DNA of 64,000 nucleotides from Paenibacillus catalpae (GCF_900112695.1 NZ_FOMT01000002.1:1164492-1228491); one strand, 5' to 3'; shown: positions 24,539 to 34,899, counted from the first letter of the stretch. The notes: a model not told the origin generated them from the letters alone. A program made the numbers and translations.

Positions 24539-26602
24539 ATGACAAGACAATTGTCCCACTATGTGAACCGGGATTTGAGCTGGATTGAATTTAATCGCAG
24601 AGTGCTCCAGGAAGCTCAGGATTTGGATAATCCTCTGCTTGAACGCGCCAAATTTTTGTCCATTGTGTCAAGCAATCTGGATGAATTTATGAGTGTAAGG
24701 GTAGCCGGCATACAGGATCAGATCCGTGCAGGCTATACGAAGATGGATTTTACAGGCTATACGCCTGCGGGACTATGGAAGAGACTCATTAAACGGACGA
24801 CCCAGATGGTCTATGATCAATACAAAACCTATCGGGAAGTATTCCGCAGTCTCGGGCGGGAAGGCATTATCATCACTACCGTCGAGGAGTTAAACGCAAG
24901 TCAATCCAATGCGGTATCCCAATATTTTCAGGAAATTGTGTTTCCTGTACTTACACCGATGGCCGTTGACCAAAGCCGTCCTTTTCCGCTGGTTCATACC
25001 AAGGAGCTGTATTTGGCTGTGCTTCTCCAGCAGGATAAAATGGACAAGGAAGATGAGCCGTTGTTTGCCATTGTTCAAGTTCCGTCGATACTGCCTAGGT
25101 TTGTACCGATACCTGGCCGAACAAACAGCAAGAAGATGGAGTTTGTCCTGCTTGAGGATCTTATCGAGAATCATATTACAACCTTGTTTAACGGATACAC
25201 GCCATACGCGGTACATCCGTTCCGCCTTACGCGAAACGCCGATCTTACATTAAATGAAGACGGCGCAGAGGACCTTCTGGAGGAGATTGAGAAGGAGCTG
25301 CGCAGAAGACGCTGGGGCATTCCTGTCCGGCTTGAGGTGGCCCGGGGCATGCATCCGATGGCTCTTGAGATTCTGAAGGAAGAGCTCGAAATCGAGGATA
25401 ATCTCATTGAAATTGATGGTCCGCTTGATCTCAGCTTTTTGATGAAGTTTGTACATTCGCTGCCAGGTCATGATAATCTCAGGTATAGCCGGCTTGAGCC
25501 TGTCTATCCGTATGAATTTGACGAGACCGATGACATGTTCGAAGTGATTCGTCAGCGTGATGTGCTCATGTATCATCCCTATGAGTCGTTTGACGCGGTG
25601 ACTGATTTTATCGAGCAGGCGGCAGATGATCCGGATGTTCTGGCTATTAAGATGACCTTATATCGTGTGAGCGGGCAGTCTGTGCTCGTTCAATCCCTGT
25701 CGAAGGCAGCGGAGTCCGGCAAGCAGGTAACCGTCGTCGTTGAGCTGAAAGCCAGATTTGATGAAGAACGGAATATTGCCTGGGCTCGCCAGCTGGAGAA
25801 GTCGGGTTGTCATGTTGTATACGGGCTTGTTGGCCTCAAGACACATGCCAAGATTTTGTTGGTTGTCCGCAGAGAGCAGGGTACACTCCGCCGCTATGTT
25901 CATGTCGGTACGGGGAATTATAATGACAGCACTGCGACTTTATATACGGATATCGGTCTGTTTACATCTCATCCGATAATCGGCAGCGATGCCTCGGCTT
26001 TATTTAATGAAGTGACGGGTTATTCTTCGCCGTATGAATGGAAAGCCTTTGGCGTGGCTCCTACCGATCTGAAGGAGAAGCTGTTCCGGTTAATCGAACG
26101 TGAGATCGCTAATGCCGTGCAAGGCAAGGGAGCGCGTATAATCGCGAAGATGAACTCTTTGTCCAATCAGGAAATGATTGATAAGCTGTATGAAGCATCT
26201 CAAGCAGGGGTCAGGATCGAATTAATAGTCCGAGGCGTTTGCTGCTTACGGCCAGGGGTTGCGGGGCGCAGCGAGAATATTCGTGTGATCAGTATCGTTG
26301 ACCGGTTCCTGGAGCATGCAAGAGTGATGTACTTCTATAATGGCGGGGAAGAAGAGGTTTACCTGTCGAGCGCGGATTGGATGACGAGGAATCTGACGCG
26401 GCGGATCGAACTCATGAGTCCGGTATTTGATGTGAGCCTCCGCAAAACATTAATCAATATGCTGCAGCTGAACCTGGATGATAACGTGAAGGCGAGGGAG
26501 CTGCGGGCAAACGGCACCTACGTTCATGTAGAAAACGATATGATGCCGTTCCGCAGTCAATTTGAAGCAAGATCAATTCCGCAATGGAAAAATTACGTGT
26601 AG
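24539..26602 (+). CDS. ppk1: Polyphosphate kinase 1
   Basis: 687 aa. It makes polyphosphate reversibly from ATP. It starts with the typical YVNRDLSWIEFNRRVLQEA block; FLSIVSSNLDEFMSVRVAG follows. The phospholipase-D-like catalytic half contains IKMTLYRVSGQS, the phospho-accepting His in KTHAK (H436) and the second His in RYVHVGTGNYND, plus LIVRGVCCLRPGVAG and SSADWMTRNL. It ends with a 10-base overlap of the convergent ppx gene, so the synthetic and degrading enzymes face each other. Confidence 0.96.
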   Translation: MTRQLSHYVNRDLSWIEFNRRVLQEAQDLDNPLLERAKFLSIVSSNLDEFMSVRVAGIQDQIRAGYTKMDFTGYTPAGLWKRLIKRTTQMVYDQYKTYREVFRSLGREGIIITTVEELNASQSNAVSQYFQEIVFPVLTPMAVDQSRPFPLVHTKELYLAVLLQQDKMDKEDEPLFAIVQVPSILPRFVPIPGRTNSKKMEFVLLEDLIENHITTLFNGYTPYAVHPFRLTRNADLTLNEDGAEDLLEEIEKELRRRRWGIPVRLEVARGMHPMALEILKEELEIEDNLIEIDGPLDLSFLMKFVHSLPGHDNLRYSRLEPVYPYEFDETDDMFEVIRQRDVLMYHPYESFDAVTDFIEQAADDPDVLAIKMTLYRVSGQSVLVQSLSKAAESGKQVTVVVELKARFDEERNIAWARQLEKSGCHVVYGLVGLKTHAKILLVVRREQGTLRRYVHVGTGNYNDSTATLYTDIGLFTSHPIIGSDASALFNEVTGYSSPYEWKAFGVAPTDLKEKLFRLIEREIANAVQGKGARIIAKMNSLSNQEMIDKLYEASQAGVRIELIVRGVCCLRPGVAGRSENIRVISIVDRFLEHARVMYFYNGGEEEVYLSSADWMTRNLTRRIELMSPVFDVSLRKTLINMLQLNLDDNVKARELRANGTYVHVENDMMPFRSQFEARSIPQWKNYV

Positions 26603-28122
26603 TCGGGTTGTACCAGCTCAGGGATAAGTCCCCAAAGCTTCTTGAAATCGGAGCTCAGCTCTTCCACTTCACGGGCTTCGACGGCTAATGTACCATCGGA
26701 ACGAACCGGATACAGCAGCAGCTGGCTGCCGGATTGAACGGCTTCAAGCCTGCCGATAGCCTGCGTCTCGCTGCGGTCTAGCGCTGCCGCGAGCTGAAGC
26801 AGAATACCAAGCTTATGAATGGTATCAAAATCGGATTCGCCTAGCAGTTCCTTATACTCGAGGAGCTGCTGGCGGGTCCGGTTTTTGCTTTTGTAGGAAG
26901 CGATAGCCGCGATCATTAGAGTTTCTCGGTGAGCAAGCCCGTTCAAATGAGAGTTTACGATCAGGTAGAACGTATGCTTCGCGTATTCATAATAATCAAT
27001 CGAAGCGCCAATCCGGAATAAGGTCGAGGCCGCATCCAGCAGCACCTTGGCACGGTTCGGAAGCAGATGGAAGGGTCTCAGCTCATCATATAGCTGGAGT
27101 GCCAGCCGGTTAACCTGCATCACATGCTGCTTGGGAGCGGCAGGGTGCAAGGCGCTAACGTTCCGGAGGCTGAATGCAAGCACATCCTGATGCATCGAAC
27201 GGCCCGGGAAACGGGTTGCGTGGAACAGACCGTCGCGCAGACCGGAACCGCAAATGCGGTAATGAGAGGTCTTAAGCAGACGGAATAACGTGCGCAGCAC
27301 GGCTATGCCAGGCACGATAACATCGACGCGGTCCTTGGACAGCCCCGGAAATTTGCGCCGCTTGTCGAACGGGGTTTGAAACAATTCCTGGAATAAGACG
27401 TCAGCATCGGTCCCTGTCATAGGATAATTATGGGTTTGGGTGAATGGGTATTTGGTGACGGCTTGATGGATTTTACCCATAGCGCGGGCCGTCCCGCCTA
27501 CTCCGATAAGCGGCAGAGATGGTGATTTGGTCAGCCAAGGCTGGCTTTTGACCGCCTCGGTAACTAATGCTTCAATACTCTTCAGGCCTTCATCGCTAAG
27601 CATCCCTTTCACCGCATACTTTTGGTTCAAGCTGACGCAGCCAAACGGGAAGGATACGGAATGGACGAGCTGGCGGCCTCGGAATAGGGATACTTCCGTA
27701 CTTCCGCCTCCGATATCAACAAGAAAGCCATCCTGCACATCCATCGCATTAATCATGCCAAGGAAGCCGTAAGAGGCTTCGTCTTCGCCGCTTAGTAATT
27801 CAATGGCAAGACCGGTTTCAGATTTAATGGTGTCAAGAATAGCCGATTGATTAGCCGCGTTGCGAATGGCAGCCGTTGCTACCGCCCGGATATGGCCGGT
27901 CCGGTTATGAGCGCAGATCATGTTGAAGTGGTTAAGCGTACCAAGAAGCTCGGTTATCGCTTCTTCAGCCAGAAAACCATTGTCATCAACACGTTCAGCC
28001 AGGCGGGCTGGACGCTTGCCGCCGTCAATGACCCTGTGCGCGCCGTTCGCAGTCCGCTCATACACGACGAGGCGGACAGAGTTGGAGCCGATGTCGATAA
28101 TGCCGATTCGTTGTTCCGTCAT
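26593..28122 (-). CDS. ppx: Exopolyphosphatase / guanosine pentaphosphatase (Ppx/GppA)
   Basis: About 509 aa. It releases phosphate from polyphosphate ends, and related enzymes convert pppGpp to ppGpp. The actin-like ATPase blocks are IGIIDIGSNSVRLVVYERT, AVATAAIRNAANQ, LLSGEDEASYGFLG and GFLVDIGGGSTEVSLF. A C-terminal HD-type helical domain follows (ALQLYDELRPFHLLPNRAKVLLDAASTLFRIG). ATG 28122 with GGAGG seven bases ahead is chosen over a TTG 18 bases further upstream. Its convergence with ppk1 supports the polyphosphate role. Confidence 0.92.
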   Translation of the reverse strand: MTEQRIGIIDIGSNSVRLVVYERTANGAHRVIDGGKRPARLAERVDDNGFLAEEAITELLGTLNHFNMICAHNRTGHIRAVATAAIRNAANQSAILDTIKSETGLAIELLSGEDEASYGFLGMINAMDVQDGFLVDIGGGSTEVSLFRGRQLVHSVSFPFGCVSLNQKYAVKGMLSDEGLKSIEALVTEAVKSQPWLTKSPSLPLIGVGGTARAMGKIHQAVTKYPFTQTHNYPMTGTDADVLFQELFQTPFDKRRKFPGLSKDRVDVIVPGIAVLRTLFRLLKTSHYRICGSGLRDGLFHATRFPGRSMHQDVLAFSLRNVSALHPAAPKQHVMQVNRLALQLYDELRPFHLLPNRAKVLLDAASTLFRIGASIDYYEYAKHTFYLIVNSHLNGLAHRETLMIAAIASYKSKNRTRQQLLEYKELLGESDFDTIHKLGILLQLAAALDRSETQAIGRLEAVQSGSQLLLYPVRSDGTLAVEAREVEELSSDFKKLWGLIPELVQPDYT

Positions 28123-28402
28123 CGTTGTTCCTCCGTGCAAGTTATTTCTTCTATTCTATCACATTGAAATATGATTGCGAAAAGCGAGTATTTTTGCACA
28201 TATTAGGGAAAAATGCAGCTGGAGCAATTTGTGCGAAAAATGTGGGAGAAAGGGAATGAAAAAAAACTTTATAGCGCTGATAAAGCATTTCTATGTCCGG
28301 TTTTGTTCACTTCGCTGGTAAAATCATTTATGATTAATAGCGACGAGAAAGATTTGTTTACTATTTTTGGCGAAAAATTTTCAAGTTAGAGGAGAGACAA
28401 CG

Positions 28403-29515
28403 ATGACAGCAACTAAAGGTCTTGAAGGAATTGTGGCCGCTTCTTCATCAATCAGCTCCATTATTGATGGAGTCTTGACATATCGCGGTATCAATATTGA
28501 TGATCTTGCAGAAAATGCGACATTTGAAGAAGTTGCCTACCTGCTCTGGTACGGCAAGCTGCCTAATCGTTCTGAGCTTGACGGCCTGCAGCAGAAACTG
28601 GATCAATATGCGGCTATCCCCAATCAAGTGATTGAACAAATTAAATTGTATCCAAAAGGAACCAACTCGATGGCAGCGCTTCGCACAGCGATCTCGAGTC
28701 TGGCCCTGTACGACGAATCCGCAAACGATATGTCTCCTGAGGCGAACCAGCTGAAAGCAATCAAGCTGCAGGCTCAACTGCCGACTGTTGTTGCTGCTTT
28801 CGCTCGCATCCGTGACGGTAAAGAGCCAGTTGCCCCGAAACAAGGCGTATCGATCGCTTATAACTTCCTCTATATGCTGACTGGCGAAGAGCCGGCTGAA
28901 GTTGCTGTTAAAGCACTGGATCAAGCCCTTGTTCTGCATGCAGACCACGAGCTTAACGCTTCTACATTCGCAGCCCGCGTAACGGTTGCTACACTGTCCG
29001 ACATCTATTCCGGCGTAACATCCGCAATCGGCGCTTTGAAAGGCCCTCTGCATGGCGGCGCGAACGAAGCGGTTATGGTGATGCTGGAGGAAATCGGTTC
29101 GTTAGCTAACGTTGAAGGCTACATCAACAACGCACTTGCGAACAAACAAAAAATCATGGGCTTTGGTCACCGCGTATACAAAGACGGCGACCCTCGCGCG
29201 AAGCACCTGCAGCAAATGTCCCGTGAGCTGGGCAAATTGACCGGCAATATGGAACTTTACGAGATGTCTATTAAGATCGAAGATTTGGTTACCGGCCAAA
29301 AAGGTTTGAAACCAAATGTTGATTTCTACTCGGCATCGGTATACACTACATTGGGCATTCCACGCGATCTCTTCACGCCGATCTTCGCGATCAGCCGCGT
29401 ATCGGGATGGAGCGCGCATATTCTTGAGCAATACCAAGACAACCGTTTGATTCGCCCTCGTGCTGATTATGTCGGCCCGGTTAACGCGAAATATATCCCA
29501 ATCGAGCAGCGCTAA
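28403..29515 (+). CDS. citZ: Citrate synthase
   Basis: About 370 aa, the short type II-like form of Gram-positive bacteria. It condenses acetyl-CoA and oxaloacetate. It begins MTATKGLEGIVAASSSISSI, with YRGINIDDLAENATFEEVAYLLW, the catalytic His in HADHELNAST, HGGANEAVMVMLEE, GFGHRVYKDGDPRAKHL and the catalytic Asp in NVDFYSASVY. ATG 28403 follows GAGGAGAG; an upstream in-frame start has no site. It heads citZ-icd-mdh, the same order as in B. subtilis. About 280 bases of AT-rich DNA upstream probably hold its promoter; no certain regulator site was seen. Confidence 0.96.
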   Translation: MTATKGLEGIVAASSSISSIIDGVLTYRGINIDDLAENATFEEVAYLLWYGKLPNRSELDGLQQKLDQYAAIPNQVIEQIKLYPKGTNSMAALRTAISSLALYDESANDMSPEANQLKAIKLQAQLPTVVAAFARIRDGKEPVAPKQGVSIAYNFLYMLTGEEPAEVAVKALDQALVLHADHELNASTFAARVTVATLSDIYSGVTSAIGALKGPLHGGANEAVMVMLEEIGSLANVEGYINNALANKQKIMGFGHRVYKDGDPRAKHLQQMSRELGKLTGNMELYEMSIKIEDLVTGQKGLKPNVDFYSASVYTTLGIPRDLFTPIFAISRVSGWSAHILEQYQDNRLIRPRADYVGPVNAKYIPIEQR

Positions 29516-29556
29516 TTAGGCGCATGCTTACATACCCTTAAGGAGGATTTATACTA

Positions 29557-30852
29557 ATGGCACAATTCGAGAAATACGCCCTTCCAACAGAAGGCGAGCA
29601 AATTACAATTGATAACGGTTTGCTGCAAGTACCTAACAACCCGATTATTCCTTTCATCGAAGGCGACGGCACTGGCCGCGACATCTGGCGCGCATCCAAA
29701 CGCGTTCTTGACGCAGCTGTAGAGAAAGCATACGGCGGCAGCAAAAAAATCGCTTGGTACGAAGTATTTGCCGGCGAAAAAGCATTCAACGAATTCGGCG
29801 AGTGGCTGCCAGCTGACACGCTGACTGCAATCCGTGAATACATCGTTGCTATTAAAGGTCCTTTGACTACGCCAATCGGCGGCGGTATCCGTTCCCTGAA
29901 CGTTGCGCTTCGCCAAGAGCTTGACCTGTACACTTGCCTTCGTCCAGTTCGTTATTTCGCTGGCGTACCTTCCCCGGTAAAACGTCCTGAACTGGTTGAC
30001 ATGGTTATCTTCCGTGAGAATACAGAAGACATCTATGCTGGTATCGAGTACCAAGAAGGTTCTGAAGAAGTGAAGAAAGTAATCGCGTTCTTGCAAAACG
30101 AAATGGGCGTTAACAAAATCCGTTTCCCTGAAACTTCCGGTATCGGCATTAAGCCAGTATCCAAAGAAGGCTCCCAACGTCTTGCTCGCGCTGCAATCGA
30201 ATATGCGATCAAACATGGCAAGAAAACTGTTACACTCGTTCATAAAGGCAACATCATGAAATATACAGAAGGCGCGTTCAAGAACTGGGGCTACGAAGTG
30301 GCTGAGCAAGAGTTCGCTAACAAAACCTTCACTTGGGGTCAATACGACCGCATTAAAGAAGCAGAAGGCACAGACGCTGCTAACAAAGCACAAGCAGAAG
30401 CTGAAGCAGCTGGCAAAATCATCGTAAAAGACGCGATTGCCGACATCGCTCTTCAACAAGTTCTGACTCGTCCTACTGACTTCGACGTAATCGCAACTTT
30501 GAACCTGAACGGCGACTACCTGTCCGACGCTCTGGCTGCACAAGTTGGCGGTATCGGTATCGCTCCAGGCGCGAACATCAATTACCTGACTGGACATGCA
30601 ATCTTCGAAGCAACTCATGGTACTGCTCCTAAATATGCAGACAAAGACGTTGTTAACCCAGGTTCCGTAATCCTCTCCGGCGTTATGATGCTTGAGCATC
30701 TGGGCTGGCAAGAAGCGGCTGACCTGATCTATAAAGGTATGGAAGCTTCGATCAACAACAAAACCGTTACTTATGACTTCGCACGTCTGATGGACGGCGC
30801 TACTGAAGTGAAATGTTCGGAGTTTGCTAATGAAGTAATTAAAAACATGTAG
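29557..30852 (+). CDS. icd: Isocitrate dehydrogenase (NADP-dependent type)
   Basis: 431 aa. It oxidises isocitrate to 2-oxoglutarate. Landmarks are [19 protein letters not shown], the long Arg-rich substrate loop with [74 protein letters not shown] and [28 protein letters not shown] precedes the ATG, 42 bases after citZ, so they form an operon. Codon use is heavily biased. A terminator follows, separating it from mdh. Confidence 0.96.
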   Translation: MAQFEKYALPTEGEQITIDNGLLQVPNNPIIPFIEGDGTGRDIWRASKRVLDAAVEKAYGGSKKIAWYEVFAGEKAFNEFGEWLPADTLTAIREYIVAIKGPLTTPIGGGIRSLNVALRQELDLYTCLRPVRYFAGVPSPVKRPELVDMVIFRENTEDIYAGIEYQEGSEEVKKVIAFLQNEMGVNKIRFPETSGIGIKPVSKEGSQRLARAAIEYAIKHGKKTVTLVHKGNIMKYTEGAFKNWGYEVAEQEFANKTFTWGQYDRIKEAEGTDAANKAQAEAEAAGKIIVKDAIADIALQQVLTRPTDFDVIATLNLNGDYLSDALAAQVGGIGIAPGANINYLTGHAIFEATHGTAPKYADKDVVNPGSVILSGVMMLEHLGWQEAADLIYKGMEASINNKTVTYDFARLMDGATEVKCSEFANEVIKNM

Positions 30853-30862
30853 TTATAAAAAA

Positions 30863-30890
30863 GTGGGGGCATTGTGCCCCCTCTTTTTTT
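30863..30890 (+). terminator. Intrinsic terminator of icd
   Basis: GGGGGCA-TTG-TGCCCCC forms a 7-bp GC stem followed by a T7 run (CTCTTTTTTT). Confidence 0.9.
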
Positions 30891-30975
30891 CCATAAGCGG
30901 TCATCTTCAAAAACCCTCGATAATAAGGATGACTTACGGCAATAACGGCAATAATGCAGATGTTAAACAAGGAAT

Positions 30976-31104
30976 GCTTACGAAGCACGTTTACTTTATG
31001 ACCAAGAACGAACTTGGTCAAAAGAACTAAACGTTTCAGCTAATGCTTACGAAGCAAGAATCACCGAATAGCCTGAACCAGGCCATTTGTGTGGTTATTC
31101 TTTT
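30976..31104 (+). repeat. Two GCTTACGAAGCA modules with hairpins upstream of mdh
   Basis: GCTTACGAAGCA occurs at 30976 and 31045. The first is followed by a hairpin GACCAAG-aacgaa-CTTGGTC (31000-31019) enclosed by CGTTTA...TAAACG. The second runs into AAGAATCACC (31056-31065), which pairs with GGTTATTCTT (31093-31102) with one mismatch, around GCCTG-aac-CAGGC. The 3' arm touches the mdh Shine-Dalgarno site. The same 12-mer recurs upstream of the sugar kinase at 35091. Confidence 0.6.
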
Positions 31105-31119
31105 CAGGAGGTAATCTCA

Positions 31120-32061
31120 ATGCCTATTAAACGCAGAAAAATTACAGTTGTAGGTGCGGGCTTCACTGGCGCGACTACGGCTCTGATGGCAGCACAAAAG
31201 GAACTGGGTGACATTGTTCTTGTCGACATTCCCCAGCTGGAAAACCCGACAAAAGGCAAAGCGCTTGATATGCTGGAATCGACTCCTGTTCAAGGTCTGG
31301 ACGTCAACATTACGGGTACTTCCAATTATGAGGACACGAAAGACTCTGACGTCGTTATTATCACTGCCGGTATTGCCCGTAAGCCGGGGATGAGCCGGGA
31401 TGATCTGGTTAACACCAATGCCGGAATTGTAAAATCGGTATGCGAGAACGTGAAAGCGACCAGTCCAAACGCTTATGTGATCATTCTCTCCAACCCTGTG
31501 GACGCCATGACTTACGTGGCATATCAGACGCTGGGCTTTCCTAAAAACCGCGTCATCGGCCAATCCGGCGTTCTGGATACCGCCCGTTATTGCACCTTTA
31601 TCGCACAGGAGCTGAATGTGTCGGTAGAGGACGTACGCGGCTTTGTGCTTGGCGGACATGGCGATGATATGGTACCGCTCGTTCGTTACTCGAATGTTGG
31701 CGGTATTCCGATCGAGAAGCTAATTCCGGCAGAACGTATTGAAGCGATCGTGCAGCGTTCCCGCGTTGGCGGCGGCGAGATCGTTAATCTGCTCGGCAAT
31801 GGCTCGGCCTACTATGCGCCGGCAGCATCACTCGTTCAAATGACAGAAGCGATTCTGAAGGACAAGAAACGGATTCTGCCAGTCATTGCTCTGCTTGAAG
31901 GCGAATACGGGTATAACCATTTGTTCATGGGCGTTCCTACAATTATCGGGGGCGACGGCATTGAGAAGGTGATTGAGCTGGAACTGACCGCGGAAGAAAA
32001 AGCGGCTCTGGACAAATCAGCCGAATCCGTTCAAAATGTAATTAAAGTAGTAACGGGCTGA
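31120..32061 (+). CDS. mdh: Malate dehydrogenase
   Basis: 313 aa, LDH-like type common in Bacillus. It interconverts malate and oxaloacetate with NAD. The N-terminal Rossmann motif is [18 protein letters not shown] with the NAD-specific acidic residue in IVLVDIPQ. Substrate Arg residues lie in [25 protein letters not shown] and the catalytic His in [14 protein letters not shown] follow. ATG 31120 with AGGAGG is the start; an in-frame upstream ATG has no site. It is separated from icd by a terminator and about 230 bases of repeat-bearing leader, so it can be expressed on its own. Confidence 0.96.
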   Translation: MPIKRRKITVVGAGFTGATTALMAAQKELGDIVLVDIPQLENPTKGKALDMLESTPVQGLDVNITGTSNYEDTKDSDVVIITAGIARKPGMSRDDLVNTNAGIVKSVCENVKATSPNAYVIILSNPVDAMTYVAYQTLGFPKNRVIGQSGVLDTARYCTFIAQELNVSVEDVRGFVLGGHGDDMVPLVRYSNVGGIPIEKLIPAERIEAIVQRSRVGGGEIVNLLGNGSAYYAPAASLVQMTEAILKDKKRILPVIALLEGEYGYNHLFMGVPTIIGGDGIEKVIELELTAEEKAALDKSAESVQNVIKVVTG

Positions 32062-32096
32062 CCAACAGGCCAACAACTCATAAAAGTTTCGTTTGG

Positions 32097-32138
32097 GAGG
32101 ACCCTGACACTTAGCTGCCAGGGTCCTCGTTTTGATTT
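32097..32138 (+). terminator. Intrinsic terminator of mdh
   Basis: GAGGACCCTG and CAGGGTCCTC form a perfect 10-bp stem followed by GTTTTGATTTT. Confidence 0.85.
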
Positions 32139-32156
32139 TAGGAAGGGGGAATAAAC

Positions 32157-34322
32157 GTGCTGCAGCAAGCACGAAACGAGCTGAAAAGGGTATACGGGTA
32201 TGATACATTTCGTCCCGGGCAAGAAGATATAATCGAGGGAATATTGGAAGGACGCGATACGCTTGCGATTTTGCCGACGGGCGGAGGGAAGTCGATCTGC
32301 TTTCAAATTCCTTCCCTGCTGTTGCCGGGAACCTCGATTGTTATTTCTCCATTAATCTCTCTGATGAAGGATCAGGTTGATACGCTGAACCGGCTTGGCG
32401 TTCCCGCAGCCTTTCTGAACAGCTCCCTTGGTGCGGAGGAATATCGGGTTACCCTTCGGAATGCGCTGAGAGGCGAGTATAAAATGCTGTATGTGGCTCC
32501 TGAACGATTGGATGCGCCGATGTTTACGTCCCTGTCGGAACAGTTGCATATCCCGATGATAGCCATTGACGAGGCCCACTGCGTCTCGCAATGGGGTCAT
32601 GATTTCCGTCCCAGTTACCGGCAGCTGGCGGGCTGGATCGGCAAGATGCCGAACCGTCCGCTTGTAGCCGCATTTACAGCGACAGCAACCCAGGAGGTAG
32701 CGGCGGACATTACGGTTATGCTTGGTCTTCGTGAGCCTAATGTATTCGTTACCGGCTTTGCAAGACCTAATCTGTCCCTGTCAGTTGTAAGCGGAGGAGA
32801 CAAGAAAAACTTCCTGCAGCAGTTCCTGCGTGAGCGGGAGGATCAATCCGGCATCATCTACACGGCGACGAGAAAAGAAGCGGAGCAGGTTCAGGAGCTG
32901 TTGATTCGAAAAGGGATCTCGGCGGGTAAATATCATGGGGGGCTGTCCGATACGGAACGAGCGGATACGCAAGAGCGGTTCCGGTTTGACGAAATCCGTG
33001 TCATGGTAGCCACTAACGCATTTGGAATGGGGATCGATAAGCCCAATGTCCGGTATGTCATCCATTGGCAGATGCCGGGCGATATCGAATCTTACTATCA
33101 GGAAGCTGGCCGTGCCGGCCGGGATGGTGAGGAAAGTGAATGCGTGCTTCTGTTTGAACCGCAGGATGTGCAGGTGCAGCGTTTCCTGATTGAGCAAGGC
33201 ATGGGAGACGAATACCGAAAGTCGGTTCAGCTGTCCAAGCTTCATAACATGATGAATTACAGTCGTACCCAGCGCTGTCTCCAGCAATATATCGTTGATT
33301 ATTTCGGCGAAAAGGGAGTAGAGCCTTGCGGTAAATGCAGCAACTGTCTCGATAAAAGCGAGCTGGTTGACCGGACGGCGGAAGCACAGAAGGCACTCTC
33401 CTGCGTGGGACGGATGAAAGGACGTTTTGGCGTCACGATGGCAGCTAAGGTTCTGAAAGGCTCCAGAGATAAACGCCTGCTAGAGTTTGGGCTGGATCGT
33501 CTGACGACCTATGGTCTGTTTAACAATTGGCCGGAGAAAGAGATCGCCGATTGGCTCTATTGGCTTGTGGCAGAAGGTTATCTGCGGATGAGCGAAGGAC
33601 AGTACCCGACCGTATCGCTTACAACGAGCGCCCTGCCAGTGCTGGAGGGCAAAGAAACGGTGAAGCAGCGGCTTCGCACCAGTGTTCGCAGAAGTGCTTC
33701 AGGAGATAGCGGAGCAGCCTCTTCACCACTATTCGATGCGCTCAAGCAATGGCGTAAAGAAGCCGCAGCAAGAGAAAATGTTCCTCCGTTTATGCTGTTC
33801 TTTGATGCTACGCTGAAGGAACTGGCTGATGTCCGGCCGGTAACCGAGGAGCAGCTGCTGCAAACCAAGGGAATTGGTGCGGCTAAAGCTGATAAATACG
33901 GGGCAGAGGTCCTCGCCATTATTCAGGCACACGCCGGAAGCGAGGGGAATACGGGGACAGCCGGCATCAGTTCTGTGCCCAGAAGGCCGGCCGCACGTCC
34001 TTCTGCATCTTCGGAGGATACGCCAAGTCATGTAATGACGCTGGAGCGCTTTAACACCGGGATGACGACATCCGACATCGCGGATGAACGCGGATTAAGC
34101 CGGGTTACAATTGAAGGCCATCTGATCCGCTGCGCGGAAGAGGGGCATGAGCTTGACTGGGGCAGAGTAATTCCGGAGCAGTATGAAGACCAGATTGTGC
34201 AGGTTATTCAGGAGCTTGGAGCGGACAAGCTGAGGCCAATCAAGGATGCTTTGCCAGAGGAAGTGGACTATTTCGCGATCCATGGCGTAATCGCCAAGCA
34301 CGGCTTTAAGACGAAATCTTGA
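32157..34322 (+). CDS. recQ: RecQ family ATP-dependent DNA helicase
   Basis: 721 aa. A 3'-5' helicase used in recombinational repair. Helicase motifs: GYDTFRPGQEDIIEGIL (motif 0), the P-loop TGGGKS in ILPTGGGKSICFQIPS, IDEAHCVSQWGHDFRPSYR (motif II and the aromatic-rich loop), AFTATAT, and QEAGRAGRDGEESEC (motif VI). The RQD zinc site has Cys residues in RTQRCLQQYIVDYFGEK and CGKCSNCLDK. An HRDC domain (about 515-595) and a C-terminal HTH-type region (MTLERFNTGMTTSDIADERGLS) follow. The start is GTG 32157 after GAAGGGGGA. Confidence 0.95.
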   Translation: MLQQARNELKRVYGYDTFRPGQEDIIEGILEGRDTLAILPTGGGKSICFQIPSLLLPGTSIVISPLISLMKDQVDTLNRLGVPAAFLNSSLGAEEYRVTLRNALRGEYKMLYVAPERLDAPMFTSLSEQLHIPMIAIDEAHCVSQWGHDFRPSYRQLAGWIGKMPNRPLVAAFTATATQEVAADITVMLGLREPNVFVTGFARPNLSLSVVSGGDKKNFLQQFLREREDQSGIIYTATRKEAEQVQELLIRKGISAGKYHGGLSDTERADTQERFRFDEIRVMVATNAFGMGIDKPNVRYVIHWQMPGDIESYYQEAGRAGRDGEESECVLLFEPQDVQVQRFLIEQGMGDEYRKSVQLSKLHNMMNYSRTQRCLQQYIVDYFGEKGVEPCGKCSNCLDKSELVDRTAEAQKALSCVGRMKGRFGVTMAAKVLKGSRDKRLLEFGLDRLTTYGLFNNWPEKEIADWLYWLVAEGYLRMSEGQYPTVSLTTSALPVLEGKETVKQRLRTSVRRSASGDSGAASSPLFDALKQWRKEAAARENVPPFMLFFDATLKELADVRPVTEEQLLQTKGIGAAKADKYGAEVLAIIQAHAGSEGNTGTAGISSVPRRPAARPSASSEDTPSHVMTLERFNTGMTTSDIADERGLSRVTIEGHLIRCAEEGHELDWGRVIPEQYEDQIVQVIQELGADKLRPIKDALPEEVDYFAIHGVIAKHGFKTKS

Positions 34323-34343
34323 ACATTGCCGAAAATGCTTGTG

Positions 34344-34391
34344 AAATGCCGGAAACCTAAAGGTTGTTCTTTGTGTTTCAGACAGGCATTT
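34344..34391 (+). terminator. Hairpin after recQ, possible terminator
   Basis: AAATGCC (34344-34350) and GGCATTT (34385-34391) pair, with GAAAC/GTTTC and CC/GG pairs inside. Only a short T stretch follows, so function is uncertain. Confidence 0.4.
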
Positions 34392-34435
34392 AGTATACTT
34401 ATTGGTAGATTACGCATATGCAGGAGGTTTTTTTA

Positions 34436-34861
34436 ATGAATGATGTATTTTTCTTTTTACACTTGTTAGGGGCAGTCGGGATGGGCTTTTATATCGTTCT
34501 GCCAATCATGATCGGTAAAGCAACGAAGCTTGCCGGCCTTGGACAAGGTGGACTTGCTGACGGTCTTGTGTCGGCGAACCGCATCGTGCAATATGCGCTT
34601 GTCATTCAGCTGCTTACAGGCGGCTACATGATGTCGCAGGCTGACTATTCCGTAGCCTGGATGATTATCATCACGCTTCTGTTCCTGGCTATTGCAGCGA
34701 TCTCAGGCATTATGTCGAAGCCGCTGAAGCGTATCGTATCGTCGATTCAGGACGGACAAAGCGCAACGGGCCATATTGCCAAAGCTCGTACATTCAGCCT
34801 GATCGTATTGATTCTTTATGTGGTTGTCATTTATTTCATGGCCTTCCCGATGTACGAATAA
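34436..34861 (+). CDS. Small integral membrane protein, four helices
   Basis: 141 aa. The four hydrophobic segments are about 3-27 (VFFFLHLLGAVGMGFYIVLPIMI), 50-68 (IVQYALVIQLLTGGYMM), 75-95 (VAWMIIITLLFLAIAAISGIM) and 118-138 (FSLIVLILYVVVIYFMAFPMY). Conserved-looking His in the first helix (FLHLLGAVG) recalls DUF2269/CopD-like membrane families, but that is a guess. ATG 34436 has AGGAGG nine bases ahead. It lies between recQ and the repeat array and appears monocistronic. Confidence 0.7.
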   Translation: MNDVFFFLHLLGAVGMGFYIVLPIMIGKATKLAGLGQGGLADGLVSANRIVQYALVIQLLTGGYMMSQADYSVAWMIIITLLFLAIAAISGIMSKPLKRIVSSIQDGQSATGHIAKARTFSLIVLILYVVVIYFMAFPMYE

Positions 34862-34899
34862 TAATCATACTAATTTTTTGCATTCGCCATTTAGGTAAA

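Noticed and set aside
29554-30711. 385-codon minus-strand frame across icd
   Set aside because: Antisense to a highly expressed, complete icd gene; Cys/Phe-rich with no domain.
34418-34435. Upstream start for the 34436 membrane protein
   Set aside because: The earlier ATG overlaps the AGGAGG site that serves ATG 34436.
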